Notes under the pieces: model-generated
What the model saw: only the letters and a program-made list of their open reading frames with translations
Told to the model about the DNA's origin: nothing
The model's database searches: none
NCBI GenBank assembly: GCA_027625915.1
Contig: JANTQA010000063.1
Location: 4,793,501-4,857,500 of the forward strand
Source: Anaeramoeba flamelloides
Taxonomy: Eukaryota > Metamonada > Anaeramoebidae
Length of the DNA stretch: 64,000 nt
Reading direction: 5' to 3'
Translations under genes and position numbers: made by a program
Part shown: piece after piece, positions 13,336 to 26,209 of the stretch
How positions within the stretch are numbered: position 1 is the first letter of the stretch
Layout of the letters: every line of letters begins with the position of its first letter

Positions 13336-14384
13336 TAAATTATGGCAAAGTTAACAAAATTCAAACTAACAGAATTCAAGACTCATTATAATTATAAAGT
13401 TTCTTATTTAAAAGGATTTAAATTCCCTGAATTACTATTTTTTTTATTTTTATTTTTTAAATTGGTCAAATTCTATTATTTTTTCTAAATTAAGTCAAAG
13501 ATAATTTTTTTAATTTATTTTTTGAATATAAATTTCTTTTTATTGACTACAATTTTGTAATTTTCTATCTTTAAATATGTGTTATAAATCCGAACTGGGA
13601 TATTTCGGCCTAAGACAAATCCACCCGAATCATACTCTAACCTACCCCAATCTTCCTAAAAAGGGGTTTTTTTTTAATACATATAACCGATATGTTTCAA
13701 TAGAATTGACTATTTAGAAAAAATTGAGAATTGAATCCAATTTTGAAATTTAACCAAATTTGAAAATTAATAATTTTCCAAAGTTTATACTTATTCTATT
13801 TTCAGAATACATAAGAAAAAAAGAAATAAATTAAAAAATTTAAAAATCCAAGATATAGTTATTTTAAAAAAGTGTGGACTAGAAGTTTTATAAGTCGGGC
13901 TTAAAACTGTCCAATTCAAATGTTTTAATCAGGTCAGTCAACATCTAATAAAACTTTTGGTACACACTTTTCTAAAACAGTTATGTATCATCTTTATACA
14001 CACCATATTTTTATGAGTTTACTATTAATTACACATTCGAATTGTGTAATTATTTGTTTTTACTCAAATCTAAGGCCTAAAAAATTCAATTTTTAGTATT
14101 TTTTCTAAATTGTCAAAAATCCTTCTTATTTCTTTATAATAATCATTTTTTAATAAGTTGAGTATGAAATTTTGTTCAGTTTTAAATTTCATAAATTGAT
14201 AAAAAAAAAAAAAAAATTGTGGAACTTGATTTATTTGTTAGCTAAAATGAAAATAAGATATTTTTTGAGAATATAGACTTTATATTTGAGTAATTATTAA
14301 ACTATAAGAAAAAATAAATTATTTTAGTATGTTTTTTTAAACTGTATTCATGCTAATATTGTAAAAAAAGGGGGTGAAGTTTTA

Positions 14385-15130
14385 TATAAATTCACATAAA
14401 GAGGATAAGTACATTTTTCAATTTTTGGGTGTCTTCATTTATGTGAAACTGAATTATTCAAATCATTTCTATTACAAAATATATTGATATTTTAATAAAT
14501 ACAGAGGTGAAATGTAACCATAGATAAAGGATACCTCAATTAATAAATGCCAATTAAAAAAATGAAATCAAAAATATTACAAAAATGATCAATAAAAAAA
14601 AAATAAAATATATTTATTTATTGATCTTATTGATAACCATAGTACAATTACTCCACCTTTACTTGGTTATAATTTTTAATTATGAATTAAAAAACTTTTA
14701 TTTGTGAAATTTTCGAGAAATAAATTACTTTCATTATTTAAATACATCACCAATGAATTTTAAATTCAAAGTTATTTAATTCCAGATTTGACTATTGAAA
14801 AGAGGGTGTTTGTTTTAAGATTTTGAGAAATATCAATATACTGATTAATATGTTTAATTTTAATTATTTTATATACTCGTCAATTTATATAAAAACATAA
14901 AAAGTTCTTGCTTCTGATTTAAATTTTTACATATTTTCTTTTATAGGTTGAAAATTTTAGAGTAATTTTTTATATTTTGGGAATTCAATCAATTTTCCTT
15001 TAAAATTGGAAAAGGTGTTCTTTTTTTTAGATTAGTTTGATAAAAATATTTGAAAAAAGAATTTTCAAAATAAAACTTTTTAAAACAATGTTTTTGGAAT
15101 AAATAATAACAAACCAGGGTGGAGTAAGAG
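14385..15130 (+). repeat. Dispersed repeat B, copy 2
   Basis: Matches repeat B copy 1 from its first block (GGATAAGTACATTT, then GGGTGTCTTCATTTATG) through TTGATCTTATTGATAA, CTTTACTTGGTTA and AAAATATTTGAAAAAAGAATTTT. Further repeat-B-like blocks reappear at 15680-15860 after a stretch of repeat C, so this copy is interrupted or rearranged. Confidence 0.6.
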
Positions 15131-15349
15131 GGAAATTGGTTTTTTAGTATTCGTGATAAATAAAGAAGTGAAAGAAAAAACAAATTTATCTATATATTGA
15201 TAAATTCAAATAAATGTTTGAAAAATTTTGCTTTCCTTTTTATTTTGGAAATGTTTTAACCTAGACTTTGAAGAGAGTTTTTATTCATTCAAATACTCAG
15301 GTAGTTTGGAAAAGTTGTTGTCATCAAATTATTCTTTATCAAGATTGTT

Positions 15350-15670
15350 TTAAAAGTAGTATTATTAGATTTATTTGGAAAAATTGAAATTTGAACTCAA
15401 ATTTTTTGGGGAATGTTTTTATAATGATTGATTCAAATAAATTTAATAAAATTTTTAGATCAAGTTCCCTTTTTGTAATCTATTAACTCAACTTATCCAC
15501 AGTTTTTATGATTGGATATTTTGAAATTCAAATTAATTTTACAAAGTTTCCAAACTTTTACACTAATAAAATATATTATTCAAAGCTAGAGTCAAAAAAA
15601 TATAAAAAAGAAAATGCTGTGAAATTTTTCAGATATTTATATGAATTTATTAGTATTTATCATGAGACTT
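15350..15670 (+). repeat. Dispersed repeat C, copy 2
   Basis: Resembles 2440-2780: GATTCAAATAAATT, TTTTTGTAATCTATTAACTCAA, and GAATTTATTAGTATTTAT near the end. It sits inside repeat B copy 2. Confidence 0.55.
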
Positions 15671-18329
15671 GGAAAAAAATTTTTTTTTCATACTTGATTT
15701 CAACAAATTTATTTGTAAATATGATCTTACTTGTTTGGTAATAGAATAGAAAAGATTTATAAAAAATATATTCCTTCAAAATTCTTTTTTTTTTTTTTTT
15801 TTTAATTCTTTGGTTCTAATTTCAAGTATTGCCATAAACACAATTCTAGATTTAAATCAAAATTGATACAGCTAAACATTTAAAAAAAAGTTTTTATAGT
15901 CTCACAAGATATTGAAACTTTGATCTCAAAATATCATTTGTAACACTATTTGTAAAAATAACTAAAGCAAATAAAAGTTGAATCTTTACTTTTTATCAAA
16001 AATTTTTTTTTAGTAAAGTTGGCACAATTAATTTTTCAAAAAGGATAAAATTACATTTACAGACATTAATTTTTGCCTTGTAATCTTTAATAAATCGGAA
16101 ATTAAACTGATAACCAAAAGGAACCAGACCTTTAATTTCGACTGTACTACCCTTAATTGATTCATTAAGGGGATAAAATTTCAGTTATTAATCTTCTTGT
16201 ATTTGTCAATGAATGCTATTTTCCAGAGTAATAAGGAAAATTTTTATTTCAAAATACCCCAAAGATTTTACTAATTATACATTGTAAAATTCGAGACTCT
16301 TCACAAAGTCAATTAAAAATAAGATTTTAAGACTTTTAATTTTGCTTCCGTATCATATTTTGAGTTAATATTATCTATTTTTCATTTTTATATTTAACTG
16401 TAACGTTCTCATTTTAGATTCTTTTTTTATCCAATAGAGAGAATAAAAACGGTCAATGGGAATAAATAGAGTTTACATAAAATTCCAAGATATTACTTTG
16501 AAAACCTAATAAAAAAAGATACTAAAGTGAAAGTCAAAAGAGGTGAAAAATTTTTTCCTTTTTTCAGCACCAAATAAAAGTAAAACTTTTCAAAGAAGAA
16601 CAGAATCAAATGTTGGAAAGTTTTCTTTTTGAATAGACTTTTAATAGATCTTGAATACCTCCAGTAAATATACCTATCAACTGTTTGAGGATTTGGAGAA
16701 GAAAAAAAAATTTTTTTTTTCAGATCAAAAAATAAAGATCAAATTTTTGTGAAGGATTTGATATGAGAGAATATTTTTTGACACAGTTTATTGATCATTT
16801 CATTAAAACTTAGAACATACTTGACTCTAACCCATGTAAAACTTGATAAAAAACGAAAAACAATAAAACAAAAACATCAAATCTAATACAAATAAAAAGT
16901 AACTCCAAGAAAGTAAATACATTTGCCATTCATTTTAGAGTCTTCACAATTAAATAGATTAATTTTTCACTTTACAAAAAGTTTTGAATAATCTTCGTAT
17001 TTCTTAAATTTTTCAGACTTTGCAATTTAGGCTTAGTTGTTAGTGATTTTGATGACAGATTTATATTGTTGGAAAAATTTTTAACTTTTTTCACTGACAA
17101 AAAGTTTTTAAATAATGTCAGAAATTGTTGGTAAAATCAACTTTCTCCAATTTTAATTATATTTTTTTTTTTGAAGTTTCTAATTAAATTTTCAATGTCA
17201 GAAAAGGAACAAATTTCAAACAAACAAACTGTTTCAAAGATATTGTCTTTTATAGAACAAAATTTTAATAACAATTTTTTGCCTTTTTTTTAAATAAAAT
17301 AAAAAGCTTTTGGTCTAAAGAGGAAATTTATAAACAGGAACAGACAACTCACTCAAAAGTTATGGGGTGTTTTCTTAATAGTCTTACCAAAAGTCATGAA
17401 ATTAACAGAGAATTTGTTTTGTATCAGTTTCTGCTGTAGACACAAATTACTTCTTGGATGGTCTGGGTTTTGGCTTCTATTTGACAAATAATAATTGAAG
17501 AGTGTTATCAAAAGTTACTCAACACATTTTGTCTCGAAAATTAATTCAAAGATCTTACTAAAAGCAAATTAGAAAAGACATTTTCTGAAATACAATTAAT
17601 CTTCAGTATTAACCTTTTGGTGTCAATTAAAAAACAGTCTAATTTGATTTTTTCAACTTGGATATGTTGGCATAAAAATCAAAAGCCAAACTGCTTTTCG
17701 TAATTAAGACTTTTTTTAAAAACACTTCAGAAGCAACACAGCCAACTCTTAAGGATTCAATTAAGCACAACAAAGAGCTTTCTTAAGAAATTAAATACAC
17801 CAAAAAGACATAACATTATTTTCAGAAAGAGTAAACACTTAATTACAGTAATTAGGATCAGAAAAAGTAAAAAAACAATCACAAGTCGACGATTATTTTT
17901 ACGGAAAAATGATTTTTAAAAGAAATGGTCTTTTTGCTTTCTTCTGTCATAATTAAAGTAAGAAAGAAAAGTTTTCCCATTTTAACAGTCAAAATGTTTC
18001 GTATAGAAGTCATGACTGCTACATTTAGTATTCTTCAATGACAATATACTTTTCTTAATTTGTAAAATTACATTAAAAAAGTAGTTTTTGTCATTTTACT
18101 ATCGAATTTCTGTTAAATAATAAAATCAGGTAATTTTGTCCCACTTTAAATTCAAAAGAAAGAAATCTGCTCATATGGGTGACTTTTTTGAAACCTAAAT
18201 AACACTATTTTAATTTGCACAATTCAAATCCTTCTTTTTAAGATTTGCGAAAGATTCTCAATTTTTTATTTATTTTTTTATAAAAACCTTTTTTTAATTA
18301 ATTTCAAAGTTCTTTACTAGAATTGCATT

Positions 18330-21300
18330 ATGGGTAACGCAGAACACTCCCACAAAATCAAAAAAAGACACAAAAAAAAATATTTTAAAAAACTGGAATC
18401 TTCAGGATTACCAATTCTTGTTTTAGACACAAACTACAAAGCAGAATTTGTAAGCACAAACACATTTAAGCTATATGGAATTGATCCCAAAAAATTAACT
18501 GGAAAGGAGGATCTTATGAAGTACCATAAGCGTATGAAAAATTAGTTTTATCCTCTTTTTCTTTTTTTCTTTTTTTTTTTTGTTTTTTGTTCTTACTTTT
18601 TAAAAAAAGGTAGATCAAAAGTTTTAAAATGGGTTTGTCTCTTGTTTGTTTTTGAAAAAGTTTTACCACCTTTTTTTAAAAATTTAATTGGGCATTAGTG
18701 TGAGAAAAAAGTTGGATTACTTTTTTTTAATTCATAAATTTTAAGAAAATATTGTTATTTTAGAAATCACGAAAATGAAGTCTATTTCAATAGGCAAGTT
18801 TCTAGTTGTTTTGATTTTTTGAAGGGTTTAGTAACTCTTATTACTCTTATTTTCAAATAAAAAAAAATCAATTTTATAAAAGTCTCAAATAAAAAGAGTA
18901 AAATAATAAAACTCAAGACTACCTTGATCAAACGATGTTTAAGATAATCTTTGATAAATATTTGGGAACCTGAAATAAAATTTTTTGTTTCTTAATTCGA
19001 AAATGGCAGTAATTTTTTTCCCCAAAGGTCACCGAGTAATTATTTTACAAAATAAATATTCGACTAAACCCGAAAAAAAACCTTTGTCAAGTTCTGCGAA
19101 ATTCATTATCATTTTTAAAAGAATTCATTTTTCACAATTAAATTTTTATTCAAAAGATCTAGATCCTTTTTTGTTTAAATTTTTTAGAAAAAAAAACATT
19201 TGAAAAAAATTTGCCAAAAAAGTTTTTTCTTTTTTATGAAATCTCACTTTTAGTAATTCTTGAGAGTCTGTATTCACAAATTAAAATTGAACCTTTAATC
19301 TTATTTTAAAAATACAATAAAAATAAATCAAATATTGAACACCTGGAGATCCAAAAAAAATTGGTCATCTATTTTATTTCCAAATCTTTATTTAAATGTA
19401 TTAAAATTTAAAAGATTAAATAATATTTTTTTTCGAAATATTTAGAGTATGAACAATGAACTTCTAATATTTAAATAATAACAAAATCTATTATTTGATA
19501 ATATCATTTATTTTTTTTTATTATTAGAAATATGCATTTGATAATATTTTAATTTTTTTGAAAAGTTTTATATAGAAAAATAAACAATAATAAATCCTTT
19601 TGATAATTTTCGTTTTACAAGTTATTACTAACACACTGGAATAATTAAGATTGTTTTATTAATTATTGATTACAAATAATCAAATTCAAAAGTATTTCTT
19701 TCACAGTAAAGTTGAATTTTATATTTTTTTACAAAAGTATTTTGAGCAGAATTTTTAATTTAATAGTTTGGTTGTTCTTTCTCGGTGGATTTTGTTAAAC
19801 AAAAAGAAAAAAACGATTCTAAATCTTCGCTGTGAGGCTTATTCAAAAAACTTTCTGAATTGAAGTTGTTTTTTTTTATCGCTCCTCGCATTAGAATTGA
19901 CATAAGTTGTTTCTTCTAAAAATTGATTTTATAAAAAAAACTCGAAAAATAGGGAAACCATGTTTACACCCGTGCAGTTTTTTAATTTGACTATTTTAAA
20001 ATAATAATTAATAACGCAATTGAAATTATTTTCGTGTGTTTGTAATAACCCAGAATTTAAAAGTATTAATAAGGCTTTACTCTTATTTCTTATTTTTTTC
20101 AATATTTTCAAACAACCAAAGTATTTCTTTTTATTTTATGTTGAATTCTACAGGTTATAAAAAAGTAACATGAAATAATTTTTAAATTAAGGATGAGGAT
20201 ATACAATGAATTTACACTCTATAACACAAAAAAACACCTTTTCATGTTAGTTTAAGTGAGTAGGGTTTAACATTGAAAAATAAAAAATAAAAATGAAAAA
20301 AATCATATTTTTTCTAAAAAAAAATTTCTCTTAATTTTTCAAAACCAGATCGCAATCACTTTAATTGACATGAAAAGATGATATCTTTCTTGTATATTTC
20401 GTAACTATTAGCACTACACCCTTAATAATTTGCTGTTTTTTTTACTGGGGGTTTTTATTAGATGAAATAAAAAAAATATATAGACAAAATAACACAAATA
20501 AAGAAATTATATTTTTTCGTTTTAAATACTTATTGCAATCTTTTAGTAATTACTTAATTTTTTTAAACTTTGTTATCTTCAAACTTTATGGTTTTATTTC
20601 TAAAGTGTAATTTTGTAACAATTCCTTCACATAAACAATACAATTTCCTTCTTCTTCAAAGCAAATATTTTTTTTTAAATAATTAGGAAAGATGTTGGAT
20701 TTTAAATTTTTCAAAAATGAAAAAAATGGACCAAATTTTTAAAAAAAATAATTTGTTTCTGGAAATCACATTTAAAGTAAGTCTGATATTATCCTAATCA
20801 AATATTTACTTTATTTTCCGAATTTTCAATATGTGGTAAAGTTTTTTTTTTTTTAGGATTTTGCTATTATATTTGTGAGAAGATTTTTTTTCCAGTTAAT
20901 GACAACTTAATACAAATGGTGTAAAAGAGATAAAATCAAATTAATAAATAGTGTTTTATAAAAAATCACCACTCTTGGAATTAATCCCGATTTGAAAAAA
21001 CTCTTTATCAAAAAATCAGGCAAAAAGTAAAAAATTGTTTTTGAATTCTTGATAAAAAAGAAAGGGTCAAAAATGAAAAAAAAAAAAAATTGATAACAAT
21101 CCAAGATAAAACCTTACAAAAGCCACGCCATGACGATAACATTATAAAGCGATTCAGCATTTTTGGAAAAGAGTTCATAATTTTACAATAGATTGAAAAA
21201 TAATGATTTATCTTTAGTTATTGCCTTTGTTGGTGTAAACGATCGATCGATTTATCAACCAAATCAAACATAAATAGAACAATATTTTAATCTGATTCTT

Positions 21301-22918
21301 GATTGAACCAAGTATCTTTTTTGTTGGTTTTATAAAATAATTTTTTTTTTCAAGATCTTTTTGTTGATCAAAAATTTTTCTTTGTAAAAATATTGCTGAA
21401 TTATCCCAAAAACACATCAGCTATTATAGCACGATTTAATTTTTTATCACAATATTGCTACTGATTTTTTATCACAGTATTTAGACAATTATCAAAATTT
21501 TAAAGAATATCGCGATTTTTAAAGAATTATCACAATAATATCGAATATCGAGATTTGATGTAATATCACACTTTGTATTTAATATCCTGATCTTATCAAT
21601 TTTCGCAATTTGATAGCATTAATTGTGATTTTCTAAACTTTGCCTTGTATTCAAAGAGATACCACCAAAACCTCTATTTAGCACCAACAAGTGATCAATA
21701 TAAAAAAAATATTCGTTTTAATTTTTTGTTTATTGTTTAATTAAACATTAAATCATGTACAAATATATAAATATATAATATAACTTTATATATTTGTTAA
21801 CCAAATTATTTCCTGAGATTTCCAAAATATAAAAACACCATTTTCACAAAAAAAAAAATAAATACCAAATTTAATGAATTTTTTTTTTTTTGAAAACGAA
21901 AATTTAATTTCTTTCTTTTTTGTAATTAAATAGCTTATCAAACAAAATTTAAATGTGATTCAAAAACTGCTATTTCAATAATCCACAAGAGTGTTCTAGA
22001 ATCAAAAGATGGCACATATGTTACAGAATGGGAGGGGGTAACATGTAAAGGAGAAGATTTGAACACGTGGTTAAGAGTAATTTCAACCCAGATAGGCAAA
22101 AAAAAATATATCCAAGTGATTTTTCAACGTAAAAACACCACTTCAGAGAATGGAGAGAATAACAAACCCGATAGCCTTGATGATTCAATTTTAAGAGTTC
22201 AAATCGAAGATAATTCAGGCTCGGTAAATAATTCAGAATTTTCCATGAACTATAAACCCCAGCTTTCAAATTCAAATAGCACTGAATTTCAAGTAAAGAA
22301 AAACAGAACAATTGAGAATAGTCCCCAAACAGAAACGAGTAAAAATATTTTATTATTTTGTTTATTTTTTTATTTTCTATTTTTTTTTTTTTTTTTTTTT
22401 AATATTAAACATATATTTTTGTTTTGTTTTTTCAACTCTTCCTCCTTAATAACAATAAATATATTATAAACAATAAAATAGATATTGCAAAATTAACTGA
22501 AATAGATGAAATTATTGATATTGTTGATGAAATCAAAAATAAGATTAGAAGTTTTAAAGAGCCAGAACACGAAAAGGTAATGGTCCAAAAATTAAATATA
22601 CTGATAAAAACCGTTGAAAAACAAAAAACCGAGTTATATGAACAAACAATGAGATTGGTACAAAAATCGAAAGAACAAAATTTAAAAAATCGAAATAAAT
22701 ATAAAGACTTGGAAAACCAATTTCAAACAAGATCAAATCTATTATCTAAAGAAAGAGACAAAATCGAGAAATTAGAAATAGAAAATCAAATGTTAAAAGA
22801 ACAATCCCAAAAATATCAGAATTTTATTTTATTACTCAATAAATCTTCTCGGAAAATTATAAAACAAAACAAAATTTTTAATGAAACAAAAAAAATTGAA
22901 AACACCAAACAAAATTAA
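18330..22918 (+). CDS. PAS-domain protein with C-terminal coiled coil (3 exons)
   Basis: Exons 18330-18531, 21934-22338 and 22482-22918 join to 347 residues. Both introns are phase 1 (donors C|GTATGA and A|GTAAAA, acceptors TAG). Residues about 22-135 read as a PAS sensor domain: SGLPILVLDTNYKAEFVS for the first strands, TFKLYGIDPKKLTG for the helix, KPYQ after the junction, then TYVTEWEGV and KKYIQVIFQ for the last strands. The sensory strand pattern continues smoothly across the exon 1-2 junction, which supports a 3.4 kb intron inside the domain. Residues about 136-202 are Ser/Asn-rich linker, and 203-347 are a long coiled coil. Gly2 could be myristoylated, but position 6 is His rather than Ser/Thr. 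No catalytic domain follows, so it is probably a sensor or scaffold. Its ligand is unknown. Confidence 0.82.
19760..19915 (-). pseudogene. Coding-like terminal exon inside the PAS-gene intron, frame interrupted
   Basis: On the minus strand, an acceptor-like TTTTTAG at 19921-19916 is followed by codons reading EETTYVNSNARSDKKK. After a run of nine A, coding-like sequence continues in another frame as NSESFLNKPHSEDLESFF and ends EKEQPNY-stop at 19762-19760. Composition and amino-acid mix are unlike the background. The frame change falls exactly at the homopolymer, so it is either a sequencing slip in a real last exon or the mark of a decayed gene. I found no matching upstream exon and recognise no family. 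Confidence 0.35.
21428..21615. repeat. Cluster of degenerate ATATCNCNAT motifs in the PAS-gene intron
   Basis: Within about 190 bp, words such as TATCACAAT, TATCACAGT, TATCGCGATT, ATATCGAGATT, ATATCACACT and TATCCTGATC recur every 15-30 bases. A GATCGATCGAT run lies about 180 bp upstream. The cluster lies roughly 320 bp before the acceptor of exon 2. It looks like an eroded minisatellite, and a regulatory array is the alternative. Confidence 0.55.
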
Positions 22919-23139
22919 TTTAGACCGAATTTAATATTTTTGTTTCTTTTCTTTTTTTTTTATAATTTGGTTTCTAAAGATTATATAGTTTTATGTTTTT
23001 AAATAAATTGAAATTCTTATTTATTCTGATTTATTTATTTGTTTATGATTATTATTTTGAGAAAAAAAGTTTTTTTTTCTTTCCTTTGTCAATAATCACA
23101 TCTTTTTGATATTTTTGATATATCAATGTAATTTGTTTC

Positions 23140-23185
23140 TATATATATATATATACATACATACATACATACATACATACATACA

Positions 23186-23246
<61 letters not shown>
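23140..23246. repeat. Compound (TA)n(CATA)n(TA)n microsatellite
   Basis: TA repeats at about 23140-23155, about 15 units of CATA to 23214, then TA repeats to 23246. The minus-strand frame across it (Tyr-Ile and Tyr-Val-Cys-Met runs) is an artefact of the repeat. Confidence 0.95.
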
Positions 23247-23248
<2 letters not shown>

Positions 23249-25494
23249 CTAGATTTTTGGTAAAAAATAAAATACAATAAATACTAAATTATAAAATCGA
23301 TTTTCAAAAGAAATAAAAAAAATTCAGAACTTAAAAGTATTTTGGCATTTTTTTTTTTTTTTTTTCTTTTTTCGTATTTCAATAATAAAAAAAATGTTCT
23401 GAAAAATGATTTTATATTATAAAGAGTTTTTAACATTTTGTCAAATCAGTATTAAAAAAATAAGTGATTATTTTTAGATTATCAGAAAATATTTATCAGT
23501 TTTTTCAGGTATAAAGTAACAATTTAAGAGGAATCAAGTTAGATATTGTTATTCCTTTTTGAAACATTTTCAAATAAGAAGTAAAAAAAAAGTAAATAAG
23601 TAAGTACATTTTCAAAAATTTTATATAACATCAAAAAAAATGTAGATTTTTTGTTGATTAATATTTAAGAAGTTTTAAAACCATTTTCAAAATCTCAAAG
23701 ATATCGTTGTCTATTTATTAATATTATTTTGTTGTCAAAAAGAAAATTGAACTTTTAGGTAATGAAATGACTTATAAAAGAACATCAACGCTAAAAGAAT
23801 TATAATAAAAAAAAGAAACTTTTAAACAAAAAAGTTTTTTGATCCATTTTTTTTCTTTTCATAATGATAATATGTCCTTAATAAAAAACAAGCACTATTT
23901 TTTTCTGGTTAATATTTTTCGAAATCTAGCTTTCTAACAAAATTCAATTAGCCACTGGGATAAAAAGTTTCTAGAATAAAAACACTCTCAACTTTTGAAT
24001 ATCAAAAATATTTTTTGAAATTACTGTGCTCTTTTTTATTTTGTTTTGAAAAATTGGTGTTGAGAAAATTTTGAAATCAAAGAATAAGTTAATAAATTAA
24101 ATTAGATTGCTTTTCCAGAGAGTTTATCTTTTTAAACTTTTTTTTAATTTTACCATTTAAAATTAAAAAAACATTTGAAGACCAAATTAGTGCCTTTTGT
24201 GAAAAGAAAATTCCCATAATTTAAAATTTGTTTTAGTAAATGTGTTAAAACAAGATAGTGAATCTAAAAATATACATAATTTCAAGTGTGAATTTAATGA
24301 TCTTGTCAAAAAATGTTTTTAAGAAAAAGTTAAATTGAAACTTTATTTATTTTTATTTTTTCATTTAGTTTTTTTAATTGTATTGATGGAGGTATTTGAT
24401 CAGTTTTTCATTTTTTGTGTTTTTTGGTTGGTAGGGGCATATATACCTATTATTAATATTGTATAATATTTAGAACCATTTTAAAAATGCACATCTTATC
24501 TTTTTTAATGTAATATATTGTCTTTAATTGTTGAACTCAATAAATATCGAAATAATCAGACAAAAATGTTTTCTAAAGTACAAACATCGTTTTATTTGGG
24601 AAAGGCATAATTAAAACTTCAAATAATATAAAAAGAATAAAATTTGTTCAAAAAGTTCAGGTTTAACTATTAAAATTAAATCAAAATGTAGAATTTCTGA
24701 TCACTTTAGATGAATTTTTTGTTAATTTTTAAAAATTAAATAAACCCTCACTTATACAAGATTTATTATTCGCAATAAACATAAAAACCCGGTGAAAAGA
24801 ATGATTTGATTATAAATAAACGATTATTATAAGTTTTAGAAATTGTGATCCACATATTTTTGATGGAAAATTCAACAAATTTGAACTCATTTTTTTAAAA
24901 TTGAAAGTGGTTAATATTATTAAAAAATAGTTTTACTACCTCTGAGAACACAAATAAAAAGAGTTTTATTTTATGATTGCTACCAGAGAAAGTCGAAAGA
25001 TTAACTATTAAAACAATCAAGAATAAATTTGAAGAAATACAATATCATTAATAGAGTTGGGTTTGATTTTTTTTTTTTTTTTTTTTTTGTGGTAAATTTG
25101 ATTTGATAAAAACCCAATAATAAAAATTGATAATTTATTTTTTAAATCTTTTATCACCCAAAGAACATTCAATTAATAGTTATATACTCTCTTGGATTAT
25201 TTTTAAAAATCAAAATAGTGATTTCTACCTTTATAACTTTATATAGGGAGATTTTCAGAAAAAAGATATTTTTTCTATAAATTATTATCATTTTTAACCA
25301 TATTATTATTCCTTCACAACTATTATTTATTGAACACACTTTCCTACAAAATTAATTATTTAAATATTCTTTCATTTTTTTTTTAAATTTATATCTATCT
25401 TTTTAATATTTTATGATTTTTAAAACCATTTAAAATAGATGAAACTTTTATAAAAAAAAAAAAATTTAATACCAAATAATTTATAAAAATTTAA

Positions 25495-25842
25495 ATGTTA
25501 GAGATATTAGTCTATAATTCTTATTGTTTTATTGTTTTATTTTTATTTCTTATTGGATATTGTGAAAGATTTAAATTTATCAGAACCAAATCGAAAAACA
25601 AATCAGCAAAAATTTTAGATAAAAAATTATATAAAAATGTCATCCTTAAGAAAAATACTCAAAAAATCTTTAATCTGGCTAATCAAAATTACGAAATTTA
25701 TTATTCTTGTCGTGAATTTTTCATCAAAGCGCTTATGGTTAGAAAATTTAAGGTAATAAAGAAACAATTGAAAATAATAAATTCAAAAATAGTCAAAAAA
25801 TATACAAATTCGGTTACACAGTGCATCACTCTTTGGAAGTAA
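25495..25842 (+). CDS. Doubtful 115-residue open frame
   Basis: Starts at an ATG preceded by AAATTTAA. Residues 10-24 are hydrophobic (SYCFIVLFLFLIGY), like a signal peptide or anchor, followed by a Lys/Asn/Ile-rich basic region. The middle (NYEIYYSCREFFIKALMVRKF) has a more balanced residue mix than random frames here. No family is recognised. It ends immediately before hairpin element F2, so it may instead belong to an eroded mobile element. Chance is a real possibility for a frame of this length at this base composition. Confidence 0.22.
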   Translation: MLEILVYNSYCFIVLFLFLIGYCERFKFIRTKSKNKSAKILDKKLYKNVILKKNTQKIFNLANQNYEIYYSCREFFIKALMVRKFKVIKKQLKIINSKIVKKYTNSVTQCITLWK

Positions 25843-25861
25843 TGTCTAGTTTTTTTTTTTT

Positions 25862-26209
25862 TTTTTTAATTCAAAAGAATTTAGCAAAATCAAAGATTTT
25901 ACTCTATTCTTTTAAATTAAAAAAAAACCTAACGACAGTTGAATATAAATTTATTAATCACATTTTGTCGAATATCTATTTATTATTTATAATCTATCTA
26001 TCGGGTTTTTACTCCTCCTGTTTCAGTGGGAGTGTCGTCAAGTGCCTAGATTTTTTTTAATTTAAGAAATAAAAAGAAAATTTAAAAAATTTTCTTTTTA
26101 TTTCTCAAATTAAAAAAAAGCTAACGGCAGTTTTCCAGGGTTCGAAATAATTTAGTAAAATCAAGGATTTTTCTCAATTCTTTCAAATCCTGGAAAACCT
26201 AACGACAGT
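25862..26209. repeat. Hairpin element F2 (three consecutive hairpins with CTAACGRCAG boxes)
   Basis: Three foldback modules. At about 25866-25920, AATTCAAAAGAATTTAG pairs with CTATTCTTTTAAATT and is followed by CCTAACGACAGT. At 26044-26127, AGAAATAAAAAGAAAATTT pairs with AAATTTTCTTTTTATTTCT and is followed by GCTAACGGCAG. At 26131-26197, TTTTCCAGGGTTCGAAA pairs with TTTCAAATCCTGGAAAA and is followed by CCTAACGACAGT (26198-26209). This is the most complete member of the family in the window. Confidence 0.8.

Larger units (their letters stand above)
11369..18329. other. Long intergenic region, repeats and hairpins
   Basis: Nearly 7 kb with no supported gene. It contains hairpin element F1 (13060-13335), a relatively G+C-rich island near 13575-13665, and copies of repeats B and C (14385-15670). 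The last 1.2 kb before the PAS gene is less repetitive and may hold its promoter and leader. Frames at 14989-15183 and 15508-15741 fall in repeat sequence and are not supported. Confidence 0.55.

Noticed and set aside
23089-23277. Tyr/Ile/Cys/Met-repeat minus-strand frame
   Set aside because: Translation of the TA/CATA microsatellite.
26130-26165. GGTTCGAAA resembling a tRNA B box
   Set aside because: It is part of the hairpin element. No A box, acceptor stem or anticodon arm can be drawn. No other tRNA-like sequence was recognised in the window.
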